DNA of 53,944 nucleotides from Chitinophagaceae bacterium (GTDB lineage Bacteria; Bacteroidota; Bacteroidia; Chitinophagales; Chitinophagaceae). Below are positions 1 to 8,788 of this stretch, piece by piece. The stretch lies in NCBI GenBank assembly GCA_947447825.1, contig CANFLL010000017.1:1-53944 (forward strand), given 5' to 3'. A model generated the notes under the pieces. It did no database searches. It was not told where the DNA came from and saw nothing but the letters and a program-made list of their open reading frames with translations. A program made the position numbers and the translations under genes. The first letter of the stretch is position 1. Every line of letters starts with the position of its first letter.

Positions 1-1102
1 CATTAACGCTAATGTCATTACAAACTGCTTGGTAATATTGATTGGCAAGGTCAGCATCGTGAATAATTAATAGGTTCTCATCGTTTGAATTGGTGGCAGA
101 AACTGTCCAATTGTAAGAACCTGTTGCAACTTGTGGATCAGAAGAAGGTGATAATGCATCTGCAATCATTATTTTACTGTGGTATAAGCCACCCCCTGTA
201 TAAAGCACTAAATTGTTCCCTAAAGGTGTACCCAAGGTTGTATAAGGTGTGTAAGTCTTTATAGAAGCATCCGCAATTGCCCTAACATTCACTTTTGCAT
301 TAAACCTATTTAGTATAGTGTTCGCAACACTATTGTCTGTAAACGTATAAATACCAACCGTTAAATCATTACTGGCCGAATTTGCTACGGCTGTTAAGTA
401 TTTGTTACAGCTATCTTTTGGGCTAAAATGTACTTGCACTTTTGTTCCGCCTACATAAAAATAATGTGCTGTTGAAGTTTTTTTATGCGAGCCAAACAAA
501 CTTTTTGTAGTGTCTGGAAGGTTGCCTGTTCCTCCCCACATTTGGTTAAATTGGCTGTAGTAAGCATTGGCAACTTTTTGGTCATGCAATATGATGATGT
601 TATTATAGTCTGTAACCGATTGTTGAACGGAATAATTATAGGAACCTGTTAGCAAATAAGCATCATTTGTGTCTGGTGAGTTCACATCCACTACTAAAAA
701 CTTATTGTGCATAATGGTATAACCAGGGCTTGTAGGGCTTTTTATGATGGGTATGCCCGCATCTAACAGCGAAAGCCCCGTATTTTTTGTAGTTCCATCT
801 GCCACCCAACGCACCACAACACCTCTTTTGTAGGCATTGTTTACGGCTGTTGCAATTTTTGCTGTTGCATCAGACCCATTTGAAAGAAAGTTGTAGACAG
901 CAAAATCTAGTGTGTATTTAGCGTTGTTTATGTAGGAAACAATGGTATCTGGAAACTTACCATTTAAATAAACGGCATTGGTGCCTGTGGATAAAGCATT
1001 ATTTACTGGATGATTAAAGTAACATTTAATTTTTGGATTCTGTGCATTTGCTGCAATTAGTGATACTAATAAATAAAATAATACCAGTGCTTGTCTTTTC
1101 AT
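1..1102 (-). CDS. Secreted phospholipase D-family protein with two HKD motifs (3' end cut by window edge)
   Basis: The reading frame runs off the left edge after about 367 codons. A signal peptide (roughly residues 1-20, hydrophobic core then a small-residue cleavage site ending ANA) precedes two PLD-type domains. Each carries an HxKxxxxD motif: H132/K134/D139 (HNKFLVVD) and H308/K310/D315 (HSKIMIAD), both followed by the GSYN/W segment usual in the family. Two HKD motifs in one chain are expected to form one active site that cleaves phosphodiester bonds through a phosphohistidine; the substrate (phospholipid or nucleic acid) cannot be told from sequence. The start at 1102 leaves a normal signal peptide; an in-frame ATG four codons upstream (1114) is possible. 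The missing C-terminus could carry a T9SS sorting domain. It is divergent from the T9SS gene at 1417. Confidence 0.85.
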   Translation of the reverse strand, partial: MKRQALVLFYLLVSLIAANAQNPKIKCYFNHPVNNALSTGTNAVYLNGKFPDTIVSYINNAKYTLDFAVYNFLSNGSDATAKIATAVNNAYKRGVVVRWVADGTTKNTGLSLLDAGIPIIKSPTSPGYTIMHNKFLVVDVNSPDTNDAYLLTGSYNYSVQQSVTDYNNIIILHDQKVANAYYSQFNQMWGGTGNLPDTTKSLFGSHKKTSTAHYFYVGGTKVQVHFSPKDSCNKYLTAVANSASNDLTVGIYTFTDNSVANTILNRFNAKVNVRAIADASIKTYTPYTTLGTPLGNNLVLYTGGGLYHSKIMIADALSPSSDPQVATGSYNWTVSATNSNDENLLIIHDADLANQYYQAVCNDISVN

Positions 1103-1367
1103 AAATTCTATCATATTTCTTTAAAGGGCTAAAACTTAGGTTCTTAAACTGTACTTTTTATGTTAATGTTTAAATATGGTTCCTCAAACTGTAATAGTAG
1201 CATTCAAAACCCATATTGAACATTGGTAGCTGCATTTATTGCATTCAAATCGGTTAAATAGTAAAATAAAAGTATAATACCAGCGAAAAATGAATGAAAG
1301 AATCAATCTGCTAAAATTTTAATCTTTGTTTTTTTAATAGCTTAACAATTAAATAATATATTTTTTT

Positions 1368-1397
1368 TTGTTTGAATGGATTTTTCTGAGTATTTTG
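1368..1397 (+). promoter_or_regulatory. Bacteroidota-type promoter for the T9SS gene at 1417
   Basis: A TTG at 1368-1370 is separated by 20 bp from TATTTTG at 1391-1397, which resembles the phylum's -33 TTG / -7 TAnnTTTG promoter with one base missing in the -7 element. It lies about 20 bp upstream of the ATG. No Shine-Dalgarno sequence is visible. Confidence 0.45.
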
Positions 1398-1416
1398 CAG
1401 TTTAAATATTTAATTT

Positions 1417-2640
1417 ATGAAGAAAAAATTTACATTAAGTTTTTCTGCAATGTTTGTTGCAGCGTTAATTTCACAATCAGTAAGTGCACAAGTTACCACC
1501 CTACAGGGTATTAAAGCACTTTACTCTGCACCAGGAATTGTGCTTCCAAGTGCCACATTAACGGGCGTAGTTATCTCCGATTCTTCCACTCTTTCAACAA
1601 GTAAGGGTAATTCTATTGTGCAAGCAGGAGGTACTGGTATCATTTTTAGATATGCAAAATACACTCCTTACACTACCGGTGATTCTGTTAGCATTGATGT
1701 TACTGGAGATTCTTTGGTTATGTATAATGGGGCTTTGGAAATTATCAGAAAGGCAAGTACCTTTCCTGCACCAGTGGCTTCTGGTGTACCAATTGCACCT
1801 CTAGTTACTACCCTTGCCGACATTACTGCAAATTTGGATAGCCTTGGTTACACCTTAGTTCAAATTAACAATGCAAAAGTTGCTCCTGGAGTTTCTGGTG
1901 GTTCTTATGGCACTACTGCTGGCACTACCTTTAGTGGTTCTAAAACTATGACAGATGCAAGTGGTTCAATGATGTTGTACACACCTTCTAAATCTAGTTT
2001 TGCTAAAACTGCCATGCCAACAGTTGCTGGTAATTGGACTGGCTATGTTGCTAATTACAATGGAACACCAGAATTTACTTTAAGAAACTTGAATGATTTT
2101 GTCACATTGCCGTTGGTGTTTAAATCTTTCTCTGCTGTTGCTAAAGGAACCAGCAGTGTATTATCTTGGAGTACTGGTAGTGAAGTTAACACTAGCAAAT
2201 TTGTTATTGAAAAAAGCACTGATGGTTTAGTTTTCAATACTTATAACACAGTAGTAGCAAAAGGATTGTCTAGCAATGATTACTCGTTTACCGATGCTAC
2301 TAATAAAGTAAATTCAACTGTTTACTATCGTTTGAAATCTTTAGATAAAGATGGTAAATTTATTTACAGCAATATTATCGTGGTAAAATTTGCGTCTGCG
2401 GTTAAATTAACCCTTGCACCAAACCCAACAATCTCTACCACCAAACTAACTTACGATGCACTTGCAACTGATGCAATTGCTCAAGTTATTAGTTCAACTG
2501 GTGCAACTGTTAAACAAGTAACTTTAAAAGCTGGTTCAACAGAAACTTCTATAAACGTAAGTTCTTTGGCTAAAGGAACCTACTTTTTAGCGATCACTAA
2601 AAATGGTTCAACAAGCACTGTTAGTTTTGTGAAACAATAG
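1417..2640 (+). CDS. Secreted T9SS cargo protein with OB-fold-like N-terminal region
   Basis: A 407-residue protein. Residues 1-24 are a signal peptide ending SAQ. The N-terminal half (about 25-225) is beta-rich, with GVVISDSS, VSIDVTGDSL and a GTPEFTLRN segment like those in DUF5689/OB-fold domains of Bacteroidota surface proteins, but I do not recognise a catalytic motif. Residues about 232-325 look like a fibronectin/Ig-type linker (VLSWSTGSEVNTSKFVIEKS). The last 75 residues form a type A T9SS sorting domain (LAPNPT, then SSLAKGTYFLAI and VSFVKQ), so the product should be exported to the cell surface or medium and the tail removed. Function unknown. A strong terminator follows at once, so the gene is probably monocistronic. 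Confidence 0.85.
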   Translation: MKKKFTLSFSAMFVAALISQSVSAQVTTLQGIKALYSAPGIVLPSATLTGVVISDSSTLSTSKGNSIVQAGGTGIIFRYAKYTPYTTGDSVSIDVTGDSLVMYNGALEIIRKASTFPAPVASGVPIAPLVTTLADITANLDSLGYTLVQINNAKVAPGVSGGSYGTTAGTTFSGSKTMTDASGSMMLYTPSKSSFAKTAMPTVAGNWTGYVANYNGTPEFTLRNLNDFVTLPLVFKSFSAVAKGTSSVLSWSTGSEVNTSKFVIEKSTDGLVFNTYNTVVAKGLSSNDYSFTDATNKVNSTVYYRLKSLDKDGKFIYSNIIVVKFASAVKLTLAPNPTISTTKLTYDALATDAIAQVISSTGATVKQVTLKAGSTETSINVSSLAKGTYFLAITKNGSTSTVSFVKQ

Positions 2641-2658
2641 TCTTTTACATTAGCATTG

Positions 2659-2695
2659 AAATCACACCAAGAATTTCTTGGTGTGATTTTTTTTT
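2659..2695 (+). terminator. Rho-independent terminator after the T9SS gene
   Basis: A near-perfect inverted repeat (left arm 2659-2673, right arm 2675-2689; core CACACCAAG/CTTGGTGTG) runs directly into a T-run ending at 2695. Confidence 0.85.
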
Positions 2696-3072
2696 GTTAT
2701 AGCCACCTAGTTTTCTATAAAGTGAAAAGTTATGTGTATCTAGGTGCATTTTAACCATAAATCAAACTATTTATTGCACAAAGCAAACAAAGATTTTGTT
2801 CAATTATGGTATCCCTCTGGCCTTTTCTTGCCAAAATGTAAACAATGGTTTTAGCGAGTAACACCAGAATTGTGGGTTATGAAGTGTTTGTACCGAATTG
2901 CCAATATGGATTGTAAACCTTAGTGTCCTTTGTTTTTTCCTCGTTTTCTTTGTGGTAAAGCTACAGAGTTATAGCAAAAAGTACCCTTCAATTGTAAAGC
3001 AAGTTTCAACCACATTTTCCCTTCTCTAAAAAATACTTTTTTAATGAATTATTCATCAGGATGCCAATTTTC

Positions 3073-3495
3073 CTGTACAGTAATGGAGCATTACTGTACA
3101 GGAAAACCTTTTTACTGTACAGTAAAATCATTTTACTGTACAGTAAATTCATTTTCCTCTACAGTAAAATCGTTTTACTGTAGAGTAAAACCTTTTTCCT
3201 CTACAGTAAAATCATTTTACTGTACAGTAATGAACTTTTACTGTACAGTAAAAATTGTGTCTGTTAAGCTAAAAGTTATGTTTTTATAGCTAAAAAGGTT
3301 GTTTCCTAAGCTAAAAGTTGTGTCTTTTAAGCTAAAAGTTATGTTTCCTAAAATAAAAGTTAGATCTTCTATGGTAAAAGTGATGTTTGCTAAGGTAAAA
3401 GTTACCTCAATTTAAATAGCAATTACGTTTACTTTCACAAAAGCTGTGTCTGTTAAGCTAAATGTTATGTTTATATAGGTAAAAGTTTGGAAGTA
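3073..3495. repeat. Array A: about 20 units in strict 21-bp register, palindromic word drifting to a second word
   Basis: The cores CTGTACAG/CTCTACAG/CTGTAGAG start at 3073, 3094, 3115, 3136, 3157, 3178, 3199, 3220 and 3241, exactly 21 bp apart. The best units contain the perfect palindrome TTTTACTGTACAGTAAAA. A second word built on GCTAAAAGTTATGTTT follows, with TAAAA at 3270, 3291, 3312, 3333, 3354, 3375 and 3396 and again at 3459 and 3480, in the same 21-bp phase as the TAAAA of the palindromic units. Two degenerate units (3417, 3438) keep the spacing. The open frame across this array is a by-product of a period divisible by three. The rest of the 2641-3815 gap is AT-rich and holds only the terminator above and no recognisable gene. 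Confidence 0.93.
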
Positions 3496-3815
3496 ATTTA
3501 TTTATACTTTTTATCTTTATGAACGTGATTTTTAATATTAAAGAAAAACTATCATCTATAAGTGATTCTTTTATTGATTCTGCAAAACAATTAAGTTCTT
3601 TTTTTATTAATCAATTAATAATAATACAAAAAGTCTTGTTTGCTTTTTTTTTAGTAATGTTGCTTTGTAAGAATAATTTTTGGCGTTAATTGTGGCTAAT
3701 TTGATTTTTTTGCAGCTTTTTTAATATACAAGTATTTTCATAGCAAGCATAATTTGGGTTAAGGGAATCTTGTTCTTAAACATTTTTCTTAATATTATTT
3801 AATAACACAACATAC

Positions 3816-4583
3816 ATGACAAGAATTTCAATTGTTTTTTGCTTTTTTCTCATTTCCATTCTTCCCAATAAGTCTTTTGCATGGGGAAGTAAGGGGCATC
3901 AATTAGTGGCTGAGATAGCTTATAAGTATTTAGATGAAAATACGCAGAACTTAGTGAAGCACTACTTAAAAAGAACCACCATAGCCGAAGCTGGAACATG
4001 GATGGATGATATGCGTTCTAATAATTATTATGATTATATGAAAACATGGCACTACATTGATATTCCGAGAGATAGTGTTTATAAACCAGTTAGTGAAGGC
4101 AATATTGTTACGGTATTGAATAGTATTCTCAATGCCATGAAGCACAAAGAAAATCTTAAAGAAAGTAAAATTAAGGAGTACACATTAATGGCTTTTCATT
4201 TAGTAGGCGATCTGCATCAGCCACTTCACACAGGATACACCGATGACAAAGGCGGCAATGCCATCAATGTTAAAGCACCTCATTATTCTGGTAACCTTCA
4301 TAGTTTTTGGGATACTGAAATAATTGAGCAAAAGAATATAAACATAGATAGTTGCACCCAGTTTTACAGCACTTTCAGTCCGGCTCAAATTAAAGGTATC
4401 ACCAATATTAATTTGTTGCAGTGGATGCAAGAATCTCGTTCTTTTTTAGATAGGGTTTACAATTTTAAAGACGGAAATATCACTAAAGAATATATTGATA
4501 GTAACACCGAAGTAGTAGAAAAACAACTGTTGATTGCTGGTTTGCGTTTGGCAAGTGTGTTAACTGAAATGTTTAAAGCATAA
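3816..4583 (+). CDS. S1/P1-type zinc-dependent nuclease
   Basis: A 255-residue secreted protein. The signal peptide (1-22) ends FA before W23, which would become the mature N-terminus; in S1/P1 nucleases and phospholipase C relatives the N-terminal Trp itself binds zinc. Other family landmarks are WGSKGHQLVAEIA (H28), TWMDD, KTWHYIDIP, the AFHLVGDLHQPLHTG block with two metal-binding His, GGNAINV and NLHSFWDTEII. The length is typical. The family hydrolyses single-stranded DNA and RNA and 3'-nucleotides, here probably in the periplasm or outside the cell for phosphate or nucleotide scavenging. It lies between two T9SS genes in the same direction with an 84-bp gap to the next. Confidence 0.92.
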   Translation: MTRISIVFCFFLISILPNKSFAWGSKGHQLVAEIAYKYLDENTQNLVKHYLKRTTIAEAGTWMDDMRSNNYYDYMKTWHYIDIPRDSVYKPVSEGNIVTVLNSILNAMKHKENLKESKIKEYTLMAFHLVGDLHQPLHTGYTDDKGGNAINVKAPHYSGNLHSFWDTEIIEQKNINIDSCTQFYSTFSPAQIKGITNINLLQWMQESRSFLDRVYNFKDGNITKEYIDSNTEVVEKQLLIAGLRLASVLTEMFKA

Positions 4584-4667
4584 ACGGTACTTCTTTTCCA
4601 GAAAACTATTTTATTGAAAACATTTTTCTTAAATCTAAATTATTGATTTCTAACAACTAATAAATTA

Positions 4668-6191
4668 ATGAAACGAATTTTAGCACTGGCTTTTACTTTA
4701 ATTTTATGTGCATCTTTGAATACGCTACAAGCACAAGTGAAAATTTTATTTGATGACACTAAAAATCAAACTTCTGGTAGTGCCGATTGGGTTATTGATG
4801 CAGATGTAACTAAATATGCTGTTCCCCAATTACCTACGCCAAGCCAAACTACTGTTACATCGAAAACTACTGACACTTTTTGGACAGGTGCTTTATCTAG
4901 TTGGGGCATTGACTGTGTTAATAAAGGGTATCATGTGGAATCTTTGCCCTCATCAGGAAAAATTACCTATGGCAGTAAAACAAATGCGCAGGATTTGAGC
5001 AATTATAAAGTGTACATTATAGATGAACCAAACACAAAATTTACTGCTACTGAAAAAACAGCTATTCTGAATTTTGTAAAGAATGGTGGTGGATTGTTCA
5101 TTATTTCTGATCATGCAGGATCTGATAGAAACAACGATGGCAGTGATTCTCCTACAGTTTGGGATGATTTGTTTACAAATAATGGCACGGTAAGTAATCC
5201 TTTTGGGATAAGATTTGATACGACTAATCCTAATGGAAAAACTTATCCATCAGACATTACAGAAGTAAGTACAAATTTAACAAAGTTGACCAACCCCATT
5301 ATAAAAGGGACTTATGGAACGGTGACCAAACTTAGTTTTTCTAGAGGAACAACGATGGTTTTAGATACGGTGGCTAACAATACCGTTAAAGGGGTTGTTT
5401 TTTCAAAACAATCTACAGGTATAACAAGTGGGGCAATGGTTGCTTATGCTAAATATGGCAAAGGAAAAATAGTTGCTATTGGGGATAGCTCACCCATGGA
5501 TGACGGAACTGGATTTACTAATACTGGTTTATACAAAAGTTATTCTGGCGATAGTAAAGTGGCTGATAATCATCGCTATTTATGTATGAACGCCACTATT
5601 TGGTTGGCTACTACAGATACTGTTTTGCCAATAAATTTTGTGAACGTAACTGGTACTAATAGTAATAACAGTACCACCATTCAATGGCAAGTGAATGGTA
5701 GTGTCAATGAACAATCCAATTATGAAGTGGAGCGTTCTATTGATGGTAATAATTTCAGTACGGTTACTGACGTTAAAGCTGCTAAAAATGTAAACAACGC
5801 ATTAAGTAATTACGAGTTTTCAACTAAGGAAAGCATAACTTCTACCGTTTATTATCGAATTAAAGCTATTGATAATGGGGCAATCACCTATTCGAAAGTT
5901 GTTTCAATAACTCCTTCGCAAGCAACTAGCAAAATAAATATCTTTCCAAACCCTATTTCTTCCAACACAAATAGCTCATTTACGGTGGCTGAGTTAACAG
6001 CAGGAAGTTTACTTACAATAACTAATTTGCAAGGGGTAAAATATTTTGAACAAAAAGTTACTTCGCCATCTATAACGCTAAACACAAATAATGTAGGTGG
6101 AAAAAAATTGTTGAATGGTGTATATATCGTAACTGTTAAATCGTTACTCAACAATACTTCTTCTGTAAGTAGATTGGTTGTAGGGAAATAG
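4668..6191 (+). CDS. Secreted T9SS cargo protein with GATase/DUF4350-like domain
   Basis: A 507-residue protein. The signal peptide (1-22) ends LQAQ. Residues about 25-310 resemble a class I glutamine-amidotransferase-like (DUF4350/ThuA-type) alpha/beta fold: VYIIDEPNTKFTATEKTAI, then FVKNGGGLFIISDHAGSD and later GKIVAIGDSSPMDDG, but no nucleophilic Cys is evident at the usual elbow, so I would not call an enzyme. Residues about 325-415 are a fibronectin-like linker. The C-terminal ~80 residues are a type A T9SS sorting domain (INIFPNPIS, then LLNGVYIVTVKS and SRLVVGK). A large-loop terminator follows. Function unknown. Confidence 0.8.
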   Translation: MKRILALAFTLILCASLNTLQAQVKILFDDTKNQTSGSADWVIDADVTKYAVPQLPTPSQTTVTSKTTDTFWTGALSSWGIDCVNKGYHVESLPSSGKITYGSKTNAQDLSNYKVYIIDEPNTKFTATEKTAILNFVKNGGGLFIISDHAGSDRNNDGSDSPTVWDDLFTNNGTVSNPFGIRFDTTNPNGKTYPSDITEVSTNLTKLTNPIIKGTYGTVTKLSFSRGTTMVLDTVANNTVKGVVFSKQSTGITSGAMVAYAKYGKGKIVAIGDSSPMDDGTGFTNTGLYKSYSGDSKVADNHRYLCMNATIWLATTDTVLPINFVNVTGTNSNNSTTIQWQVNGSVNEQSNYEVERSIDGNNFSTVTDVKAAKNVNNALSNYEFSTKESITSTVYYRIKAIDNGAITYSKVVSITPSQATSKINIFPNPISSNTNSSFTVAELTAGSLLTITNLQGVKYFEQKVTSPSITLNTNNVGGKKLLNGVYIVTVKSLLNNTSSVSRLVVGK

Positions 6192-6213
6192 GACTTTTTT
6201 TCTATAGGATATT

Positions 6214-6282
6214 TACCTCAATGATTAGATGGCAAAGAATAAGGTTTACTTATTTTTCCTGTAATCATTGAGGTATTTTTTT
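6214..6282 (+). terminator. Terminator after the second T9SS gene
   Basis: A perfect 14-bp inverted repeat (TACCTCAATGATTA at 6214-6227, complement at 6262-6275) with a 34-nt loop, followed by a T-run. The long loop is unusual but the stem and T-tail are clear. Confidence 0.75.
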
Positions 6283-6524
6283 GGGTAAAACAAAAGGAAA
6301 GTTTTCTGTTAGGGGAAGGGGGATTGAAACTAAAAGTTATTTATTCAACAATTAAAATAGCTTTTTAATAGAGTTATTAATGCCGTATTTGCAAAGATCA
6401 AAGCAGCCCTTTGAGTACTTTGTTTTTTTCTAGTAATCCTTATGGTAACGTTGCAGAAAAAAACGAAACTTTTATCCTAAATGACGTATTCAATAAAATC
6501 ATTTTGTTAAATCAAGAAAATGAT

Positions 6525-6554
6525 TTGTCATATTATCTTCAACCAATATCTTTG
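6525..6554 (+). promoter_or_regulatory. guaB promoter placed 3 bp before the ATG
   Basis: TTG at 6525-6527, a 19-bp spacer and TATCTTTG at 6547-6554 match the Bacteroidota -33/-7 consensus exactly. The ATG of guaB follows 3 bp later, so transcription would begin at or just inside the start codon, giving a leaderless mRNA. Confidence 0.6.
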
Positions 6555-6557
6555 CCT

Positions 6558-8060
6558 ATGGCAATAATAAAATCTTCCCTAGAGGAAAAAACTCCAAGCT
6601 CAAGACTATTTGGTGTAGGTCTTACTTTTGACGACGTACTCTTAATGCCCGCTTACAGCGAAATTCTTCCAAGAGACGTTAACATTCAATCGAATCTTAC
6701 TAAAGACATAATTTTAAATGTTCCTATCCTTTCGGCAGCGATGGATACGGTTACAGAAGCTAATTTGGCTATTGCATTGGCTAGAGAAGGTGGTGTGGGT
6801 ATTCTGCATAAGAATATGACTATTGAAAAACAAGCCGAACAAGTACGCAAAGTGAAAAGAAGTGAGAGCGGGATGATTATTGATCCAGTTACGCTTACTG
6901 CTGATGCCACTGTGGCAGATGCTTTGCGCATTATGCGTGAAAATAAAATTGGTGGTATTCCAATTGTGGATGCTAATAATTTACTTGTGGGTATTTTGAC
7001 TAATAGAGATTTGCGTTTTGAAATAGCCAATAAAACCAAAAAGATAAGCGAGGTAATGACCTCCACTAATTTGATTACTGCACCTGATGGAACGGATCTT
7101 AAAAAGGCAGAAAAGATTTTACAACAATATAAAATTGAAAAACTTCCCGTAGTAAGCAATGATGGTCATTTGATTGGGTTAATTACTTACCGAGATATTT
7201 TGCAACTTAACAATAATCCAAATGCCGTTAAGGATGGTTTTGGAAGATTATTGATAGGGGCGGCATTAGGAATAACGAAGGATATGCTGGATAGGGCATC
7301 GGCCTTGCAATATGTAGGGGTAGATGTGGTTACGCTTGATAGTGCGCATGGGCATAGTAAAGGCGTAATTGATGCACTGAAAGAATTGCGTAAGAATTTT
7401 AAAGACCTTCAGATTATTGCTGGTAATGTGGGTACTTCTGAGGGAGCAAAGGCTTTAGCCGAGGCTGGTGCAGACGCAGTAAAAGTGGGTATTGGGCCAG
7501 GATCCATCTGTACAACACGCATAGTGGCAGGTGCGGGTGTGCCTCAATTGACGGCTGTGATGGAAGCCTCTTATGCGTTGAAAAACACAGGCGTTCCGGT
7601 GATAGCTGATGGTGGAATTAGATACACAGGCGACATGGTGAAGGCTTTAGCGGCGGGTGCAAACGCGGTAATGATGGGTAGTGTTTTTGCAGGAGTAGAA
7701 GAAAGCCCAGGAGAAACCATCATTTTTGAAGCAAGAAAATATAAAGAATATAGAGGCATGGGAAGTTTGGGTGCCATGAGCCAAGGGAGTGGTGACAGGT
7801 ATTTTCAGGATGTGGAAGAGGGCATTAAGAAGTTGGTGCCAGAAGGAATTGAAGGAAGGGTGGCATACAAAGGAAGCCTTAGCGAAATTGTGTATCAATA
7901 TGCAGGTGGATTGAGGGCAGGAATGGGCTATTGTGGCGCAAAAACAATTAAGGATTTGCAGCAAGCAACCTTTGTTCAAATAACCAATGCGGGTATGAAA
8001 GAAAGCCATGCACATGATGTTGACGTAACGAAGGAGGCACCTAATTACAGTAGGAAATAA
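6558..8060 (+). CDS. guaB: Inosine-5'-monophosphate dehydrogenase
   Basis: A 500-residue protein catalysing NAD-dependent oxidation of IMP to XMP, the first committed step of GMP synthesis, in the cytosol. Seen: the N-terminal [11 protein letters not shown] motif, two CBS domains inserted at about residues 100-220 ([33 protein letters not shown]), the catalytic loop [11 protein letters not shown] with Cys318, the substrate-binding DGGIRYTGD, and the flap near EGRVAYKGS. The frame is open for another 49 codons upstream to a TTG, but that extension has no family similarity and overlaps the promoter, so ATG 6558 is the start. Length and architecture are normal. Confidence 0.97.
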   Translation: MAIIKSSLEEKTPSSRLFGVGLTFDDVLLMPAYSEILPRDVNIQSNLTKDIILNVPILSAAMDTVTEANLAIALAREGGVGILHKNMTIEKQAEQVRKVKRSESGMIIDPVTLTADATVADALRIMRENKIGGIPIVDANNLLVGILTNRDLRFEIANKTKKISEVMTSTNLITAPDGTDLKKAEKILQQYKIEKLPVVSNDGHLIGLITYRDILQLNNNPNAVKDGFGRLLIGAALGITKDMLDRASALQYVGVDVVTLDSAHGHSKGVIDALKELRKNFKDLQIIAGNVGTSEGAKALAEAGADAVKVGIGPGSICTTRIVAGAGVPQLTAVMEASYALKNTGVPVIADGGIRYTGDMVKALAAGANAVMMGSVFAGVEESPGETIIFEARKYKEYRGMGSLGAMSQGSGDRYFQDVEEGIKKLVPEGIEGRVAYKGSLSEIVYQYAGGLRAGMGYCGAKTIKDLQQATFVQITNAGMKESHAHDVDVTKEAPNYSRK

Positions 8061-8124
8061 ACCAGTGTACGCTTTATTTTTTTATCAATTATATTTATTA
8101 CTTCATCAATAACGAACAGTTTTA

Positions 8125-8166
8125 AACTTTGGATTCACAACTCACAACTTTCGACACTCAACTTTT
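8125..8166 (+). repeat. Heptanucleotide-register element at the 5' end of the HAD phosphatase gene
   Basis: Six consecutive 7-mers without slippage: AACTTTG, GATTCAC, AACTCAC, AACTTTC, GACACTC, AACTTTT. The putative TTG start codon (8129-8131) is the end of the first 7-mer, so the first dozen codons are written in this repeat. Confidence 0.75.
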
Positions 8167-8704
8167 CAGTCAAATTGACAAAGCATGGACACTTTTCATA
8201 GATCGTGATGGGGTTATTAATCATGAAAAGAAAGCTGATTACATCAGAAATTGGGATGAGTTTAAGTTTTATGATGGAGTGTTAGAGGCGATGAAAATAA
8301 TTAATGAAAAATTTGGAGTTATTGTAATGGTCACCAACCAAAAAGGAGTTGGCAAGGGGTTGATGACTGTAAGTGATTTGGACAACATCCATGAAAACAT
8401 GTTGAATAGTGTGGTAAACAATAATGGGAGAGTAGATAAAATATACTATTGCTCCGACCTAGAAGATACTTCGCCCAATAGGAAACCAAATGCTGGAATG
8501 GCATTTCAAGCTAAAAATGATTTTCCTACTATCGATTTCAACAAAAGTTTTATGGTAGGCAACAAGCTTAGTGATATGAATTTTGGTAGGAATGCTGGCG
8601 TTAAAACCGTTTTTGTGGCTACTACTAATCCTGAAACGCCATTTCCTCATCCAAGTATTGATGTTAGATTTGCTGATTTGCTAGAATTTGCGAAAGCATT
8701 ATAA
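8129..8704 (+). CDS. HAD-IIIA phosphatase, HisB-N/GmhB-like
   Basis: About 191 residues with all four HAD motifs: DRDGV (D25 nucleophile, D27 acid/base), TNQKGVGKG (Thr of motif II), RKPNAGM (Lys of motif III) and MVGNKLSDMNFGRNAG (Asp of motif IV). The order and spacing match the HisB N-terminal / heptose-1,7-bisphosphate phosphatase subfamily. The Cys/His zinc-binding loop of GmhB is not present (only YYCSD), so the substrate is uncertain. No ATG lies upstream of the nucleophile: the only conventional candidate is TTG 8129, inside a heptamer repeat, so the true N-terminus is unclear. It follows guaB by 68 bp in the same direction. Confidence 0.8.
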   Translation: MDSQLTTFDTQLFSQIDKAWTLFIDRDGVINHEKKADYIRNWDEFKFYDGVLEAMKIINEKFGVIVMVTNQKGVGKGLMTVSDLDNIHENMLNSVVNNNGRVDKIYYCSDLEDTSPNRKPNAGMAFQAKNDFPTIDFNKSFMVGNKLSDMNFGRNAGVKTVFVATTNPETPFPHPSIDVRFADLLEFAKAL

Positions 8705-8788
8705 TTTATCCTTAAAATTAATAAATCCTTGTCGGCAAACTGTTTTTGATAGTCTAGTCCATTAACTTTGATTCAACACAAAAACAAA

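Noticed and set aside
3044-3289. 81-codon ORF across array A
   Set aside because: Made entirely of the 21-bp repeat (YCTVKSF heptads); a period divisible by three keeps frames open. No leader or family similarity.
6411-6557. N-terminal extension of guaB from TTG 6411
   Set aside because: The extension has no IMPDH similarity and overlaps a full promoter; ATG 6558 gives the normal family length.
6686-7159. 157-codon minus-strand ORF inside guaB
   Set aside because: Antisense shadow of a well-conserved coding region; similar shadows elsewhere were also left out.
8734-8750. Sigma-54 promoter (GGCA...T-rich)
   Set aside because: The -12 GC element is missing and spacing is wrong; the decamer is reported only as a repeated word.
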